From: PALSA-129 sp963842505
GTDB taxonomy: Bacteria; Acidobacteriota; Terriglobia; Bryobacterales; Bryobacteraceae
Direction: 5' to 3'
DNA: 64,000 nucleotides
NCBI GenBank assembly: GCA_963842505.1
Contig: CAWJGZ010000004.1
Span: 1,488,001-1,552,000 of the forward strand
Shown here: positions 7,105-15,339 of the stretch, in pieces
Position numbering within the stretch: the first letter of the stretch is position 1
Layout of the letters: each line of letters opens with the position of its first letter
Position numbers and translations under genes: made by a program
Notes under the pieces: model-generated
What the model was told of the DNA's origin: nothing
The model's database searches: none
Seen by the model: only the letters and a program-made list of their open reading frames with translations

Positions 7105-8706
7105 CTACCTCTTCACGAACTTCACGTCCGCCAACATCCACGTATTCGGATCAATCTCCACCGAAGCCGGCTCCTGACCGGCCGCAATCTCGAACCTCTG
7201 CTGCTTCCCCGTCAGCTCGATCTTTTCGATCTTGAGCGGCGCAGCTCCCGCCGCCACACCCACTTCCAACGGCAAGCGGAAAGGCTCGCCCGCTTGCGTC
7301 TGCTTCAACTCAATTTCAATCTTCCGCGTCTCCGTGTTGTACTTCCAGCCGCCTTCCACTGCCGGTGAGCCGGCGCGATACATCCACTGCTCAAAGAACC
7401 AGCCCAGGTTCTTGCCCGAGACTTCCTCCATTACCCGGCGCAAGTCTTCGGTGGAAGCGTTGCTGTCGCGGTATCGCCGGTAGTATTCGCGGATGCCGGC
7501 CCAGAAGGTATCAGTGCCAATCTCGCCGCGAAGCATGTGCAGAGCCCATGCGCCCTTCTGGTAAATGACGGAGTTGGGAATTCCCTTCCAGGGCTTGTCC
7601 TGCACCACGGCGATTCCTGGCATATTCTTTTCGCCGCGGAAGATGCCAGCGCGGCTCTGCTTCAGGCCAGCCACGAAGGCGTCGCGCCCCTCGTAGTGTT
7701 CCGTGGTCAGCAGCGCAAAGTAGGTGGCGAAGCCTTCGCTCAGCCAGACGTCATCCCAATCCTTTTCCGTGACCGAATCGCCGAACCATTGGTGCGCGGT
7801 CTCGTGTGCCACCAAGCTGAGCGCCGGCCGCCCGGTGACGGCGTTCTGGCCGTAGAAGATCGCGCTGGCATGCTCCATGCCGCCGCGGCCGGCCGCGCCA
7901 TTTTCAACGGCGGCCAGTTTTTCATAAGGGTACGGCCCAATATGGCCGCTATAGAACTCGATGGCCTGGCGCATGGGCTCGTCAAACGTAGCCATGCCCG
8001 CCTCGCGCTCCTTTGGGAAGACCCACGTCTCCAGCGGAACACCCGCCGCCGCGCCCACATGGATGGAAGCGAACTGCGCCACGCCGATATTGTTCAGCCA
8101 AGTGGCAATCGGCACGGATTGCTTCCAGTGCGTCAGACGCTGGCCGCCGCCCAGATCGATTTCCTCCACCAATAGACCGTTAGCCACCACCTGGTACCTG
8201 GCGGGAGCGGTGACCAGGAATTCGCTGGTGGCTTTGTCGTAGGGATGGTCGATGGTGGGCAGCCACTGGTGCGCCAGGTCGGGCCAGTTCATGCTGAAAA
8301 AACACCGATCGCCAAACTTGTTTTTGGCGAACTTGAGCCCGTTCGCCGGCGCGCCGCGGTATTTCACGGTAAAATCGCGCAACTCGCCGGCTTTGGACGC
8401 CGGATCGAGCGCTATGGTCAGGCGGTCCGCCAGGTGCGTGTATTTCACCGCCTGGCCGCCCGAAGTCACTTCCGACACGGTCATGCCTTTGCCGCCGGTG
8501 GCCGACGCCAGGTCGAGGTGGAACTCCGCCAGGCCGGCGGTGACGAATCGGAGCGTCACGGTGGTCTCGCCCGCAATCTCATCGGTGTCGTCGTTCAACG
8601 TCACGCGGAAAACGTAGTGCTGCACATCCACACCCGGCTGCCGCGGATAGGAGTCGGCGAGAAGCAGGGGCACACAAAGAGCCAGCGCGGCCAAGAGCTT
8701 TTTCAT
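7105..8706 (-). CDS. Secreted M1-family zinc aminopeptidase
   Basis: A 533-residue protein with a signal peptide (MKKLLAALALCVPLLLA). The gluzincin site is complete: HETAH at residues 301-305 and the third zinc ligand Glu324 in WLSEGFATYF, with the exact 18-residue spacing. The substrate-binding motif, usually GAMEN, is here GGMEH at about 281-285, as in divergent members. The N-terminal beta domain (residues 20-200) and a short C-terminal beta domain are present; the large helical domain of classical aminopeptidase N is reduced, giving a compact enzyme. It should trim N-terminal residues from peptides outside the cytoplasm. Its start lies only 22 bases from that of the divergent gltS-like gene. 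Confidence 0.92.
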   Translation of the reverse strand: MKKLLAALALCVPLLLADSYPRQPGVDVQHYVFRVTLNDDTDEIAGETTVTLRFVTAGLAEFHLDLASATGGKGMTVSEVTSGGQAVKYTHLADRLTIALDPASKAGELRDFTVKYRGAPANGLKFAKNKFGDRCFFSMNWPDLAHQWLPTIDHPYDKATSEFLVTAPARYQVVANGLLVEEIDLGGGQRLTHWKQSVPIATWLNNIGVAQFASIHVGAAAGVPLETWVFPKEREAGMATFDEPMRQAIEFYSGHIGPYPYEKLAAVENGAAGRGGMEHASAIFYGQNAVTGRPALSLVAHETAHQWFGDSVTEKDWDDVWLSEGFATYFALLTTEHYEGRDAFVAGLKQSRAGIFRGEKNMPGIAVVQDKPWKGIPNSVIYQKGAWALHMLRGEIGTDTFWAGIREYYRRYRDSNASTEDLRRVMEEVSGKNLGWFFEQWMYRAGSPAVEGGWKYNTETRKIEIELKQTQAGEPFRLPLEVGVAAGAAPLKIEKIELTGKQQRFEIAAGQEPASVEIDPNTWMLADVKFVKR

Positions 8707-8728
8707 CGAAACCTACTATACTGCATTC

Positions 8729-9910
8729 TTGATACCCCTCTGGAAGCTGAACGCCGCGCACGTGCTGGGCCTGGCCTCGCTCGGCGTGGTGATGGGCAAC
8801 TGGCTGAAACGCAAGCTACCGCTGCTGGACCGGTTCAACATTCCGGCGCCCATCGCCGGCGGCATGGTGTACGCCCTGCTGGCGCTGGCGCTGCGGGACC
8901 GCGTCGTGAATTTCGAAGCCGACGTGGTGCTGCGCGACCTGTTGATGGTGGCTTTCATGACCACCGTGGGGCTGAGCGCGCGGCTACAGTTGATCCGCGA
9001 AGGCGGGCTGGGCGTAATCTGGCTGCTGGCGCTGGCGAGCGCCGGCGCGGTAATCCAGAACCTGCTCGGCTTAGGACTCGCGGTGGCCCTGCACGTGGAC
9101 CCGCGGCTGGGAATTCTGACGGGCTCGGTGGCACTGGCGGGCGGCCCGGCCACCGCGCTGGCCTTCGGACCGGTGTTCGAGAAAATGGGAGTTCCCGGCG
9201 CGACAGCCGCCGCCTTTGCCGCCGCCACCTTCGGCATCACGGTGGCCGGATTGATCGCCGGCTATATCGGCGGCAGCCTGGTACGCCGCCACAAACTCAC
9301 CGGCGGCGGACTCCGCGTGGTGGAGAAGCCCGAGCCGGAAAGCCGCGCGCACTTGCTTCCCACGATCCTGGTGATGGGGGTATCGATCGGCATCGGCAGC
9401 CTGCTCAGCGGCGCCATTGAGCGCCACGGAATCATACTGCCCAGCTACATCGGCGCCATGATCGTGGCGGCCATCTTCCGCAACCTGGACGACCGCTACG
9501 GCTTCGTGCGCCTTTCGCAGCCCGATGTCACGGCGCTGGGCCGCATCGTGCTTTACCTGTTCATCGTGATGGCGCTGGTCACGCTGCGCCTGTGGGAACT
9601 GGCGCACCTGGCGCTGCCCATGCTGGTGATGCTGGCCGTGCAAGTGGCGCTCTGCTGGTTGATGTGCCTCACGGTGGTGTTCCGGATCATGGGCCGCGAC
9701 TACGAATCGGCCGTCACCACGGCCGGCTTCTGCGGCTTCATGCTGGGAATCACGTCCAACGCCATCGCCTCCATGGAAGAGCTGGTGGAGAAATTCGGGG
9801 CCGCGCCGCGCGCTTTCCTGGTGGTTCCGGTGGTGGGGGCGTTTCTGATCGATTTCACCAATTCGCTGATCATCACCGCGATGGCCAATTGGCGCTGGCT
9901 TACTCGATAA
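8729..9910 (+). CDS. gltS: Sodium/glutamate symporter, GltS family
   Basis: A 393-residue inner-membrane protein with about ten to twelve hydrophobic segments in two inverted halves. GltS hallmarks are present: the glycine-rich loop TGSVALAGGPATALAFGPVFE in the first half and TTAGFCGFMLGITSNAIASMEEL in the second. It should import glutamate with Na+. The only start that keeps the first membrane helix is a TTG at 8729, and only 22 bases separate it from the divergent aminopeptidase start. The pairing of an exported aminopeptidase and a glutamate importer fits peptide scavenging. The 3' end overlaps the convergent RraA-like gene by 11 bp. Confidence 0.87.
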   Translation: MIPLWKLNAAHVLGLASLGVVMGNWLKRKLPLLDRFNIPAPIAGGMVYALLALALRDRVVNFEADVVLRDLLMVAFMTTVGLSARLQLIREGGLGVIWLLALASAGAVIQNLLGLGLAVALHVDPRLGILTGSVALAGGPATALAFGPVFEKMGVPGATAAAFAAATFGITVAGLIAGYIGGSLVRRHKLTGGGLRVVEKPEPESRAHLLPTILVMGVSIGIGSLLSGAIERHGIILPSYIGAMIVAAIFRNLDDRYGFVRLSQPDVTALGRIVLYLFIVMALVTLRLWELAHLALPMLVMLAVQVALCWLMCLTVVFRIMGRDYESAVTTAGFCGFMLGITSNAIASMEELVEKFGAAPRAFLVVPVVGAFLIDFTNSLIITAMANWRWLTR

Positions 9911-10577
9911 TTTTCAGCTTGCGCAGCGTCTCATCGATTTCCGGACGCACCAGCACGCCCTGGGCGATCTCCGCCAGCCGCGTCCGCTCGCGCTCCATCA
10001 GCGCCGCCGCCAACTTCGCGACTTCCCAGGCATCGTCCAGCGGCACCACCGTGATGCCGTCGCAATCGGCCAGGATGACGTCTCCGGGCCGCACCGCAAC
10101 GCCGCCGCAGGCAATGATGGCGCCCACTTCACCCGAACCGTCTTTTTGGCAACTGTTGGGGCACAAGCCACGCGAGTAGACCGGGAGCTTGAGGGCTTCG
10201 AGCGCATCCGCGTCGCGCACGGTGCCGTCTATGATCATGCCGCGCACTCCGATCTTCACGGCGCTTGTGGCCATCAGCTCGCCGAAGCCCGAGTTGGCCA
10301 CGTTGCCCTGCGTGTTCACCACCAGGATATCGCCCGCCTCGGCCAGGGAGAGCGCTTTGTGCAGCATCAGGTTGTCGCCGCTGTGGCACCACACGGTAAG
10401 GGCCGAGCCGATGATGCACGGCGATGGCCAGACCGGCCGGATGCCCGCATCCATCGCGCCCAGGCGCGACATGCTGTCGGCCACCTGAGCGGGTGAAGCT
10501 GTTCCAAAAGCCGCCAGTAGCGCGGCATCCGGCCGCCGCCACTGTGCGTGAACGCGAAATCCCGGTTTACCGGGCAT
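9900..10577 (-). CDS. RraA-like / HMG-CHA aldolase family protein
   Basis: A 225-residue member of the RraA-like fold (4-hydroxy-4-methyl-2-oxoglutarate or 4-carboxy-4-hydroxy-2-oxoadipate aldolase, oxaloacetate decarboxylase). Key motifs are GNVANSGFGELM (residues 91-102) and IIDGTVRDADAL (115-126), whose Arg121 and Asp122 correspond to the substrate- and metal-binding residues of the aldolases. True RraA (RNase E inhibitor) is shorter, about 160 residues, so an enzyme is more likely. A strong AGGAGG site precedes the ATG. The gene directly follows a transposase remnant and lies downstream of a LeuC/LeuD-like pair, so it may act on a related branched hydroxy acid; that link is inference. Confidence 0.85.
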   Translation of the reverse strand: MPGKPGFRVHAQWRRPDAALLAAFGTASPAQVADSMSRLGAMDAGIRPVWPSPCIIGSALTVWCHSGDNLMLHKALSLAEAGDILVVNTQGNVANSGFGELMATSAVKIGVRGMIIDGTVRDADALEALKLPVYSRGLCPNSCQKDGSGEVGAIIACGGVAVRPGDVILADCDGITVVPLDDAWEVAKLAAALMERERTRLAEIAQGVLVRPEIDETLRKLKIIE

Positions 10578-10704
10578 ATGATTCCTCCTGAAGTATTGCG
10601 GCAGCCGCCGCCAGTCCGGCGCCCGACCGGGGCCAGTCGCCCGGATTCAATGCTAAACCGGCGCTCACCGGATTGTGTTCCACGGTAGAACATATACGGT
10701 AAAA
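10567..10704 (-). pseudogene. Remnant of a REP-associated tyrosine transposase (RAYT), C-terminal end
   Basis: On the minus strand the frame reads FYRICSTVEHNPVSAGLA and then LNPGDWPRSGA. This matches the C-terminal signature of Y1/TnpA-REP (RAYT) transposases, which typically end with a helix like YIEENPVRAGLV followed by PEDWPWSS. The catalytic HUH and Tyr parts are absent and the frame upstream is not transposase-like, so only about 30 recognisable residues survive. The fragment runs on into the Shine-Dalgarno of the RraA-like gene. A REP-like hairpin (10715-10734) lies just upstream of the fragment in its reading direction, as expected for a RAYT locus. The match is short but specific. 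Confidence 0.5.
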
Positions 10705-10714
10705 CATATCGGTT

Positions 10715-10734
10715 GGCAGGCGAAAGCGCCTGCC
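10715..10734. repeat. REP-like palindrome GGCAGGCG-AAAG-CGCCTGCC
   Basis: A perfect 8-bp stem with an AAAG loop, followed by CCCACTTCTGG. The palindrome at 53409-53444 has the same stem core and a similar tail (CCCGCCTTCTGG), and the phrase GGTTGGCAGGCG plus ATGTA-ACTCC recurs at 41267-41291. It lies in the 237-bp gap between the LeuD-like and RraA-like genes, next to the RAYT remnant. The same gap has two 12-base units CGGTARAACATA (10683 and 10697). Confidence 0.6.
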
Positions 10735-10814
10735 CCACTTCTGGTGCCTGGCGGGACCGAAAGCCGCAGAAAAATGTAGAGACTCCAACGCGCGACTGTT
10801 GGTGGCACTTCCGG

Positions 10815-11300
10815 TCACACCACAAAATCCCCATGCCTTCTGAAGTACGCTACCAGCCCGCCTGCCGCAATAATCTGCCGCATGATCTCAGGCAGCTCCG
10901 CCGCCCTCATCGTCTCCCCCGTCGTCTCATTTTTCACTTGGCCGTCCCCAATCACCAAGCGGTCGCCTTCGCGGATGCCGCCGGTATCGCACTCCACCGG
11001 CAGCAACCCATTGTTTACCGCATTCCGGTAATAGGTGCGGGAGAAACTTCTCGCCACCACCGCGCGAATGCCCGCGCCCAGCACCGCCGTCACCGCAACT
11101 TCCATCGCCGAGCCGCACCCGAAATTCTTTCCCGCCACAATCACGTCGCCCGCTTCCACGGATGCGGCAAAACGCGGGTCGATCTCCTCGAACAAGTAAG
11201 CCCGCAGCACCGCCGGATCGAGGCTCTCCCGTTTGCGCCGTGAAGTAATAATGTAATCCGTGTTGATGTCGTTTCCGAACACGCGCGCCCGGCCGGTCAT
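10815..11300 (-). CDS. Aconitase-family dehydratase, small (swivel) subunit, LeuD-like
   Basis: A 161-residue swivel-domain protein: VFGNDINTDYIITSRRKRE at the N-terminus (the NTD substrate-loop motif), then AGKNFGCGSAMEVAV around residues 56-70 and SFSRTYYRNAVNNGLLP. The short length fits the archaeal/bacterial LeuD2 or homoaconitase small-subunit group rather than the 200-residue enteric LeuD. The start at 11300 overlaps the end of the large-subunit gene by four bases, so translation is coupled. With that subunit it would isomerise or dehydrate a 2- or 3-hydroxy diacid such as isopropylmalate, homocitrate or methylmalate. No leuA or leuB is in the window to decide between them. Confidence 0.85.
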   Translation of the reverse strand: MTGRARVFGNDINTDYIITSRRKRESLDPAVLRAYLFEEIDPRFAASVEAGDVIVAGKNFGCGSAMEVAVTAVLGAGIRAVVARSFSRTYYRNAVNNGLLPVECDTGGIREGDRLVIGDGQVKNETTGETMRAAELPEIMRQIIAAGGLVAYFRRHGDFVV

Positions 11301-12571
11301 GTTTCCATCTCCCGCGGATCGGCAATCGCCCCGCGCACCGCCGCCGCCGCGCAACTGGCTGGCGAGGCCAGATAAATGAACGCGCTGCTGTTGCCCATCC
11401 GTCCTTGAAAATTCCGGTTGGCGGCGGACATTACGTTGACTCCGTCGCCGGGAATCGCGCCGCACGTGCCGCAACAGGAACCGCAGCCGGGCGTCACTAT
11501 CACCGCACCCATGGCCGCGAAATCGGCGAGCGTGCCATCCCGCGCCAGCCTCTCCATCACCGCGCGCGATGCCGGCGTCACCACCAGTTGCACGCCGCGC
11601 GCCACGCCGCCGCCGGCTTTGAGCACGTCGCGCGCCTGGTGAAAATCCTTGACGCGCCCACCCGTGCATGTGCCCAGGTAGACCATCTGCACCGGCGTTC
11701 CGGCCGCCTGTGCCAGCGGCTCCACGCGGTCTACCTGGTGCGGCAGAGCCACCTGCGGGCTTAATGTGTCCAGGTTCAATTCGATCTCGCGGGCGTAGCG
11801 CGCGCCGGCATCGGCAGCGACCGCTTCGAAGACCTGGCTGGCGCGGCCGGCCAAATACTCGCGGGTCCGTTCATCGGCGGGAAAAATGCCGTTCTTGGCC
11901 CCCATTTCCACCGCGAAATTGCTGAGCACCAGGCGGTCGTCCATGTCCAGAGCGCCGACCCCCTCGCCGCCGAATTCCAACGCCTGGTAGGCCGCGCCGT
12001 CCGCGCCCAGTGTCGCGGCCAGCGCGAGCGCCGCGTCCTTGGCATAAACCCCGCGCGGCAATTGCCCCGTGAGGTTCACGCGGATGGATTCCGGAACACG
12101 CAGCCAGAGGCGGCCGCAAATCAGAATCGCCGCCAGGTCCGAAGACCCAATGCCGGTGGCAAAGGTATTCAGCGCGCCGTAGGTCACGGCGTGGCTGTCG
12201 GCGCCCACCACCAGGCCGCCGGGCAGCGCGCGGCCCGATTCCACCATCAGTTGATGGCCGATGCCTTCTCCCACATCCCACAGTTCGATGCCAAATTGCC
12301 CGACGAACTGGCGCAGCCGCTGGTGCAACTGGGCGATGGCGCGGTTGGGCGCCGGCGCATAGTGATCCAGCGCGAACACGATGCGCGACGCGTCGCTCAC
12401 CGTTCCTCCGCCCATGGCTTCGAAATAATCGATGGCCATGGGGGCCGAGCCGTCCGTACCCATGGCGCAATCCACGCGGCATACCACCACGTCGCCGGCG
12501 CGGGCGTCCACGCCGGCTTTGGCGGAGAGGATTTTTTCGCTGATGGTTTTACCAGCCATCCCTTGCAGCAT
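11297..12571 (-). CDS. Aconitase-family dehydratase, large subunit, LeuC-like
   Basis: A 424-residue [4Fe-4S] dehydratase subunit. Cluster ligands are visible in LGTCTGGR (near residue 300) and PGCGSCCGTCG (near 361). Conserved VVGADSHAVTYGALNTFATGIGSSD (GADSH motif, near residue 120) and ANRNFQGRMG (near 383) complete the active site. The length of about 420 is that of the LeuC2/HacA group (3-isopropylmalate dehydratase, homoaconitase, methylmalate or dimethylmalate dehydratase), shorter than enteric LeuC (about 466). It pairs with the overlapping small subunit. The two may serve leucine synthesis, but the RraA-like aldolase downstream also allows a catabolic role. Confidence 0.88.
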   Translation of the reverse strand: MLQGMAGKTISEKILSAKAGVDARAGDVVVCRVDCAMGTDGSAPMAIDYFEAMGGGTVSDASRIVFALDHYAPAPNRAIAQLHQRLRQFVGQFGIELWDVGEGIGHQLMVESGRALPGGLVVGADSHAVTYGALNTFATGIGSSDLAAILICGRLWLRVPESIRVNLTGQLPRGVYAKDAALALAATLGADGAAYQALEFGGEGVGALDMDDRLVLSNFAVEMGAKNGIFPADERTREYLAGRASQVFEAVAADAGARYAREIELNLDTLSPQVALPHQVDRVEPLAQAAGTPVQMVYLGTCTGGRVKDFHQARDVLKAGGGVARGVQLVVTPASRAVMERLARDGTLADFAAMGAVIVTPGCGSCCGTCGAIPGDGVNVMSAANRNFQGRMGNSSAFIYLASPASCAAAAVRGAIADPREMET

Positions 12572-12612
12572 AGCGCGCCTTCGGCGTGTGACATCAAGCG
12601 ACTGCCGGCCGC

Positions 12613-13575
12613 TTAATTTTTCTTCACGTTATAGGCGAAGTTGATCTGCACCCGGATCTCCGCGCCGCGGTACGCCGCCGGCAACGGGGGAAAGGGGCTG
12701 GCGGCGCTGATGGCCGCAATCGCCGCGTTGTCCAGCGCCGCCATGCCGGTGGTTCCGACGTACACTACTTTGCCCAGGCCGCCATCGCGCTCGATCACCA
12801 CCTGCACTCCCACCCTGCCGGTGCGGCCTTGCTTGACCGCTTCGGGCATGATGGCAAACCAGCGGTCCTTGACGGAGGCCAACACCCGCGCCAGGTAGGG
12901 GCGGAAATCCACACCCTGTGCATCGCTCAACAGTTGCGGAAGTTCGGCGCTGGCCGGCGGACCGGCCGGGGCCACAGCGGGGGACGCGCCGCCGGAATGC
13001 AGCGCTCCGCGGATGGCGTTCTCCACCGACGGTCCGGGAATCGGCAATACCCGCTGGTTCGGCGGGACCTGGCGGGGTGCGGTCACGTCCTCAAACCCCG
13101 GCTGGGGCTTTTCCACCGCCTGGATCTGGGGCATGCCCACCGGCAGCGTGAGCTTGGGTGTTTCGTTGTGAAGTTCCACTTTAGGCGGTTCCGGCAGTGC
13201 GGCCACTTGCGGCGGCTTGGGAGTTGGGGGCGCCGACGCTTGGGGTTGCGGCGGAGGAGCGGCCGGCATCTGGAGGCGCGGACGCGGTTCGATATGGGTG
13301 GCGTTGAATTCCTTGGCCACCTTGCCCGTGTTGGGCTCTTTCTGGGTAAGCAGGCTCAGCGGTTCGATGAGCGGCGTGACTATGGACTCCATCCTCCGCC
13401 GGGCCGACGGCTGCATGATGGATTCGGGCACCACCACGATGAACACAATCACGGCGATATGCAGCAGCACGGAGATGAGGGCTGCCCGTCCCGTGCGGGC
13501 ACGGCCTGAAGGGTCGCCCCAATCCGTGAGAAGGTGGATCTCCACATCGGCGGGAGGTTTTCCTACGGTTTCCAT
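12613..13575 (-). CDS. TonB-family energy transducer
   Basis: A 320-residue inner-membrane-anchored periplasmic protein: one transmembrane helix at about residues 31-50 (ISVLLHIAVIVFIVVV), a Pro-rich spacer (about 100-200, many PPP/PKP) and a C-terminal domain (about 230-320). That domain ends GRVGVQVVIERDGGLGKVVY, then ALDNAAIAAISAASPFPPLP and IRVQINFAYN, the usual TonB C-terminal pattern. Such proteins couple the proton-motive force to outer-membrane receptors; TolA-like roles are also possible. The 5' end overlaps the Gfo/Idh gene by 13 bp, so it seems part of the envelope operon. No exbB or exbD is in the window. Confidence 0.85.
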   Translation of the reverse strand: METVGKPPADVEIHLLTDWGDPSGRARTGRAALISVLLHIAVIVFIVVVPESIMQPSARRRMESIVTPLIEPLSLLTQKEPNTGKVAKEFNATHIEPRPRLQMPAAPPPQPQASAPPTPKPPQVAALPEPPKVELHNETPKLTLPVGMPQIQAVEKPQPGFEDVTAPRQVPPNQRVLPIPGPSVENAIRGALHSGGASPAVAPAGPPASAELPQLLSDAQGVDFRPYLARVLASVKDRWFAIMPEAVKQGRTGRVGVQVVIERDGGLGKVVYVGTTGMAALDNAAIAAISAASPFPPLPAAYRGAEIRVQINFAYNVKKN

Positions 13576-14525
13576 CCGGCTTCCAAAGACCGCGAGACCA
13601 CGTCCGAGTGCTCCTTAATTTTATCAAGAATGGCCAAAGCGGTCCCTAGCGTTTGACGCGCGGCAGCGCCGGAACATTTCGGAGAATTTCGGGTTTCCAG
13701 GCTGTCCAGGAAGGCATCAAGTTGAAGCTTCAGGGGCTCGGCTTTGGCGACTGGCGCCTTCGCGAAACCGATCTGATGGCCGGCGCCCACCGAAAAGATC
13801 AGCAAATCCTGCCTGCCATAGTCGAGCGACAGATACTGCCGCGGCTGAAACAGGCGCAGCTTGCGGACGCGCTCCGTGGAGACGCGGCTGGCTGTCAGGT
13901 TAGCCACGCAGCCGTTGGGGAAGTGCAAGCGCACGTTGGCGATATCCACTTTTTCGGAAAGGACGCGGATGCCGGCGGCCAGGATTTCCGTCGGCTCCGC
14001 GCGGGTCAGGGCCTGTACGATATCGACGTCGTGGATCATCAGGTCGAGCACCACGTCCACATCCAAACTGCGCGGGCTGAAGATGTTGAGCCGGTGAATC
14101 TCGAAGAACAGCGGCAGGGTGGTGCGTTTCTCCAGTTCGATGACGGCGGGGTTGAAGCGCTCCAGGTGGCCCACTTGCAGGATGCGGCCGTGGCGCGCGG
14201 CGGCCGCCACCAGGCGATCGGCGGCTTGGAGATCGGGCGCAATCGGCTTTTCCACCAGCACGTCGATGCCGGCTTCGAGCAGCGCCAGGGCCACGGGTTC
14301 ATGCCACAAGGTGGGCACCGCGACGATGGCGGCATCCACCTTGCCGGCCAGCGTATGAGCGTCGGCCAGAGGCTCGGCGTTGTAGAGCGTGGCGAATTCG
14401 GCTGCGCGCGCGGCATCCGTATCCACCACGGCGCAGAGTTGGGCGCGCCCGGATTCGTGAACCACGCGGCAGTGATTTTTCCCGAATTGTCCGGCGCCTA
14501 TTACCGCCAGTCGATGTTTCGTCAA
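13563..14525 (-). CDS. Gfo/Idh/MocA-family NAD-dependent oxidoreductase in the lipid A cluster
   Basis: A 320-residue Rossmann dehydrogenase with VIGAGQFGKNH (residues 8-18) for NAD(P) and the family EKPIAPD motif at 92-98. It directly follows lpxI (stop and start adjoin), which places it in lipid A or envelope sugar metabolism. A comparable Gfo/Idh gene beside lpxI/lpxA occurs in several phyla; GnnA, which oxidises UDP-GlcNAc to make 3-amino lipid A sugars, is one known role for such a neighbour. I see no GnnB transaminase here, so the reaction is open. The 3' end overlaps the TonB-like gene. Confidence 0.87.
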   Translation of the reverse strand: MTKHRLAVIGAGQFGKNHCRVVHESGRAQLCAVVDTDAARAAEFATLYNAEPLADAHTLAGKVDAAIVAVPTLWHEPVALALLEAGIDVLVEKPIAPDLQAADRLVAAAARHGRILQVGHLERFNPAVIELEKRTTLPLFFEIHRLNIFSPRSLDVDVVLDLMIHDVDIVQALTRAEPTEILAAGIRVLSEKVDIANVRLHFPNGCVANLTASRVSTERVRKLRLFQPRQYLSLDYGRQDLLIFSVGAGHQIGFAKAPVAKAEPLKLQLDAFLDSLETRNSPKCSGAAARQTLGTALAILDKIKEHSDVVSRSLEAGWKP

Positions 14526-15326
14526 CTAAAACCCCACAATCGCGAGATTGGCCGCATCGGCCTGTTTCAACATTTCTTCCCGGTCGAGCATCAGGGTGCG
14601 GCCAGCTTCCACCGCCAGCACCGTGGTTCCGGTTTCGAGCATCACCGGGATGGTGTTCAAACCAACCACTGGAACGTCGAACAGCAGGTGCTCCCGGCGG
14701 CGGGCCACTTTGACCAGCGAGAGGCGGCGGCCGTTCACCAGGCCGGCGGCGCGGCGCAGCATGGCGTCAGTGCCTTCCATGGCTTCCAGCGCCACGCAGG
14801 CGCGTTCGCAGATGGCCACGCTCTGGCCCACGTCGAAACCGGCCAGCGCATCGGCCACGCGCCGGCCGTATTGGATGTCGGCGGTTTCTTCCTTTTGCGG
14901 CTCGCGCTTCGACATCGCGCCGGCGGTGGACAGCAGCGGCTTCAACAGCGCCGTGGAATCGCTCAAGTGGATGCCTTCGTTTTCCAAAACTCCGATGACG
15001 CCGCCAACCAGCCCATCGGTGTTCTTGGCGGGCAGCGACGCCAGCAGCTTGACCAGCCGCCAATCCGGCACGATCGACGAAAAAATACTGGCGTGCTTCA
15101 CCTGGCCGCACATCACCACTTCGGTGATGCCTTCTTTCTTCAGAATGTCGATGAGCTTCGAAAGTTGGCCGAGCGAGATCCAATAGCAGCGCGGCGCCAG
15201 AGCTTCAATTTGTGGCGAGGCTTCTTCCTGGATGGCGATGACCGTGACGTCGTGGCCCAGGCTGCGCGCGCTCTCGAGAGCCAACTCGGGGAAGCGGCCG
15301 TTTCCGGCAATGAGGCCATAGCGCAT
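14526..15326 (-). CDS. lpxI: UDP-2,3-diacylglucosamine pyrophosphatase LpxI
   Basis: A 266-residue LpxI (DUF1009) protein that makes lipid X from UDP-2,3-diacylglucosamine, replacing LpxH. It begins YGLIAGNGRFPELALESAR, the family opening, and its C-terminal catalytic part shows SVAICERACVALEAMEGTDAML and the ending MLKQADAANLAIVGF, with VPVVGLNTIPVM between them. These agree with the conserved Asp/Glu core of the LpxI C-terminal domain. It is followed without a gap by the Gfo/Idh gene and lies 13 bp after lpxA. No lpxH-type sequence is in the window. Confidence 0.93.
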   Translation of the reverse strand: MRYGLIAGNGRFPELALESARSLGHDVTVIAIQEEASPQIEALAPRCYWISLGQLSKLIDILKKEGITEVVMCGQVKHASIFSSIVPDWRLVKLLASLPAKNTDGLVGGVIGVLENEGIHLSDSTALLKPLLSTAGAMSKREPQKEETADIQYGRRVADALAGFDVGQSVAICERACVALEAMEGTDAMLRRAAGLVNGRRLSLVKVARRREHLLFDVPVVGLNTIPVMLETGTTVLAVEAGRTLMLDREEMLKQADAANLAIVGF

Positions 15327-15339
15327 TTACTTGACCGTT

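Noticed and set aside
10815..12571. Calling the pair leuC and leuD outright
   Set aside because: Lengths fit the wider LeuC2/HacA group and no leuA or leuB is adjacent, so the substrate is left open.
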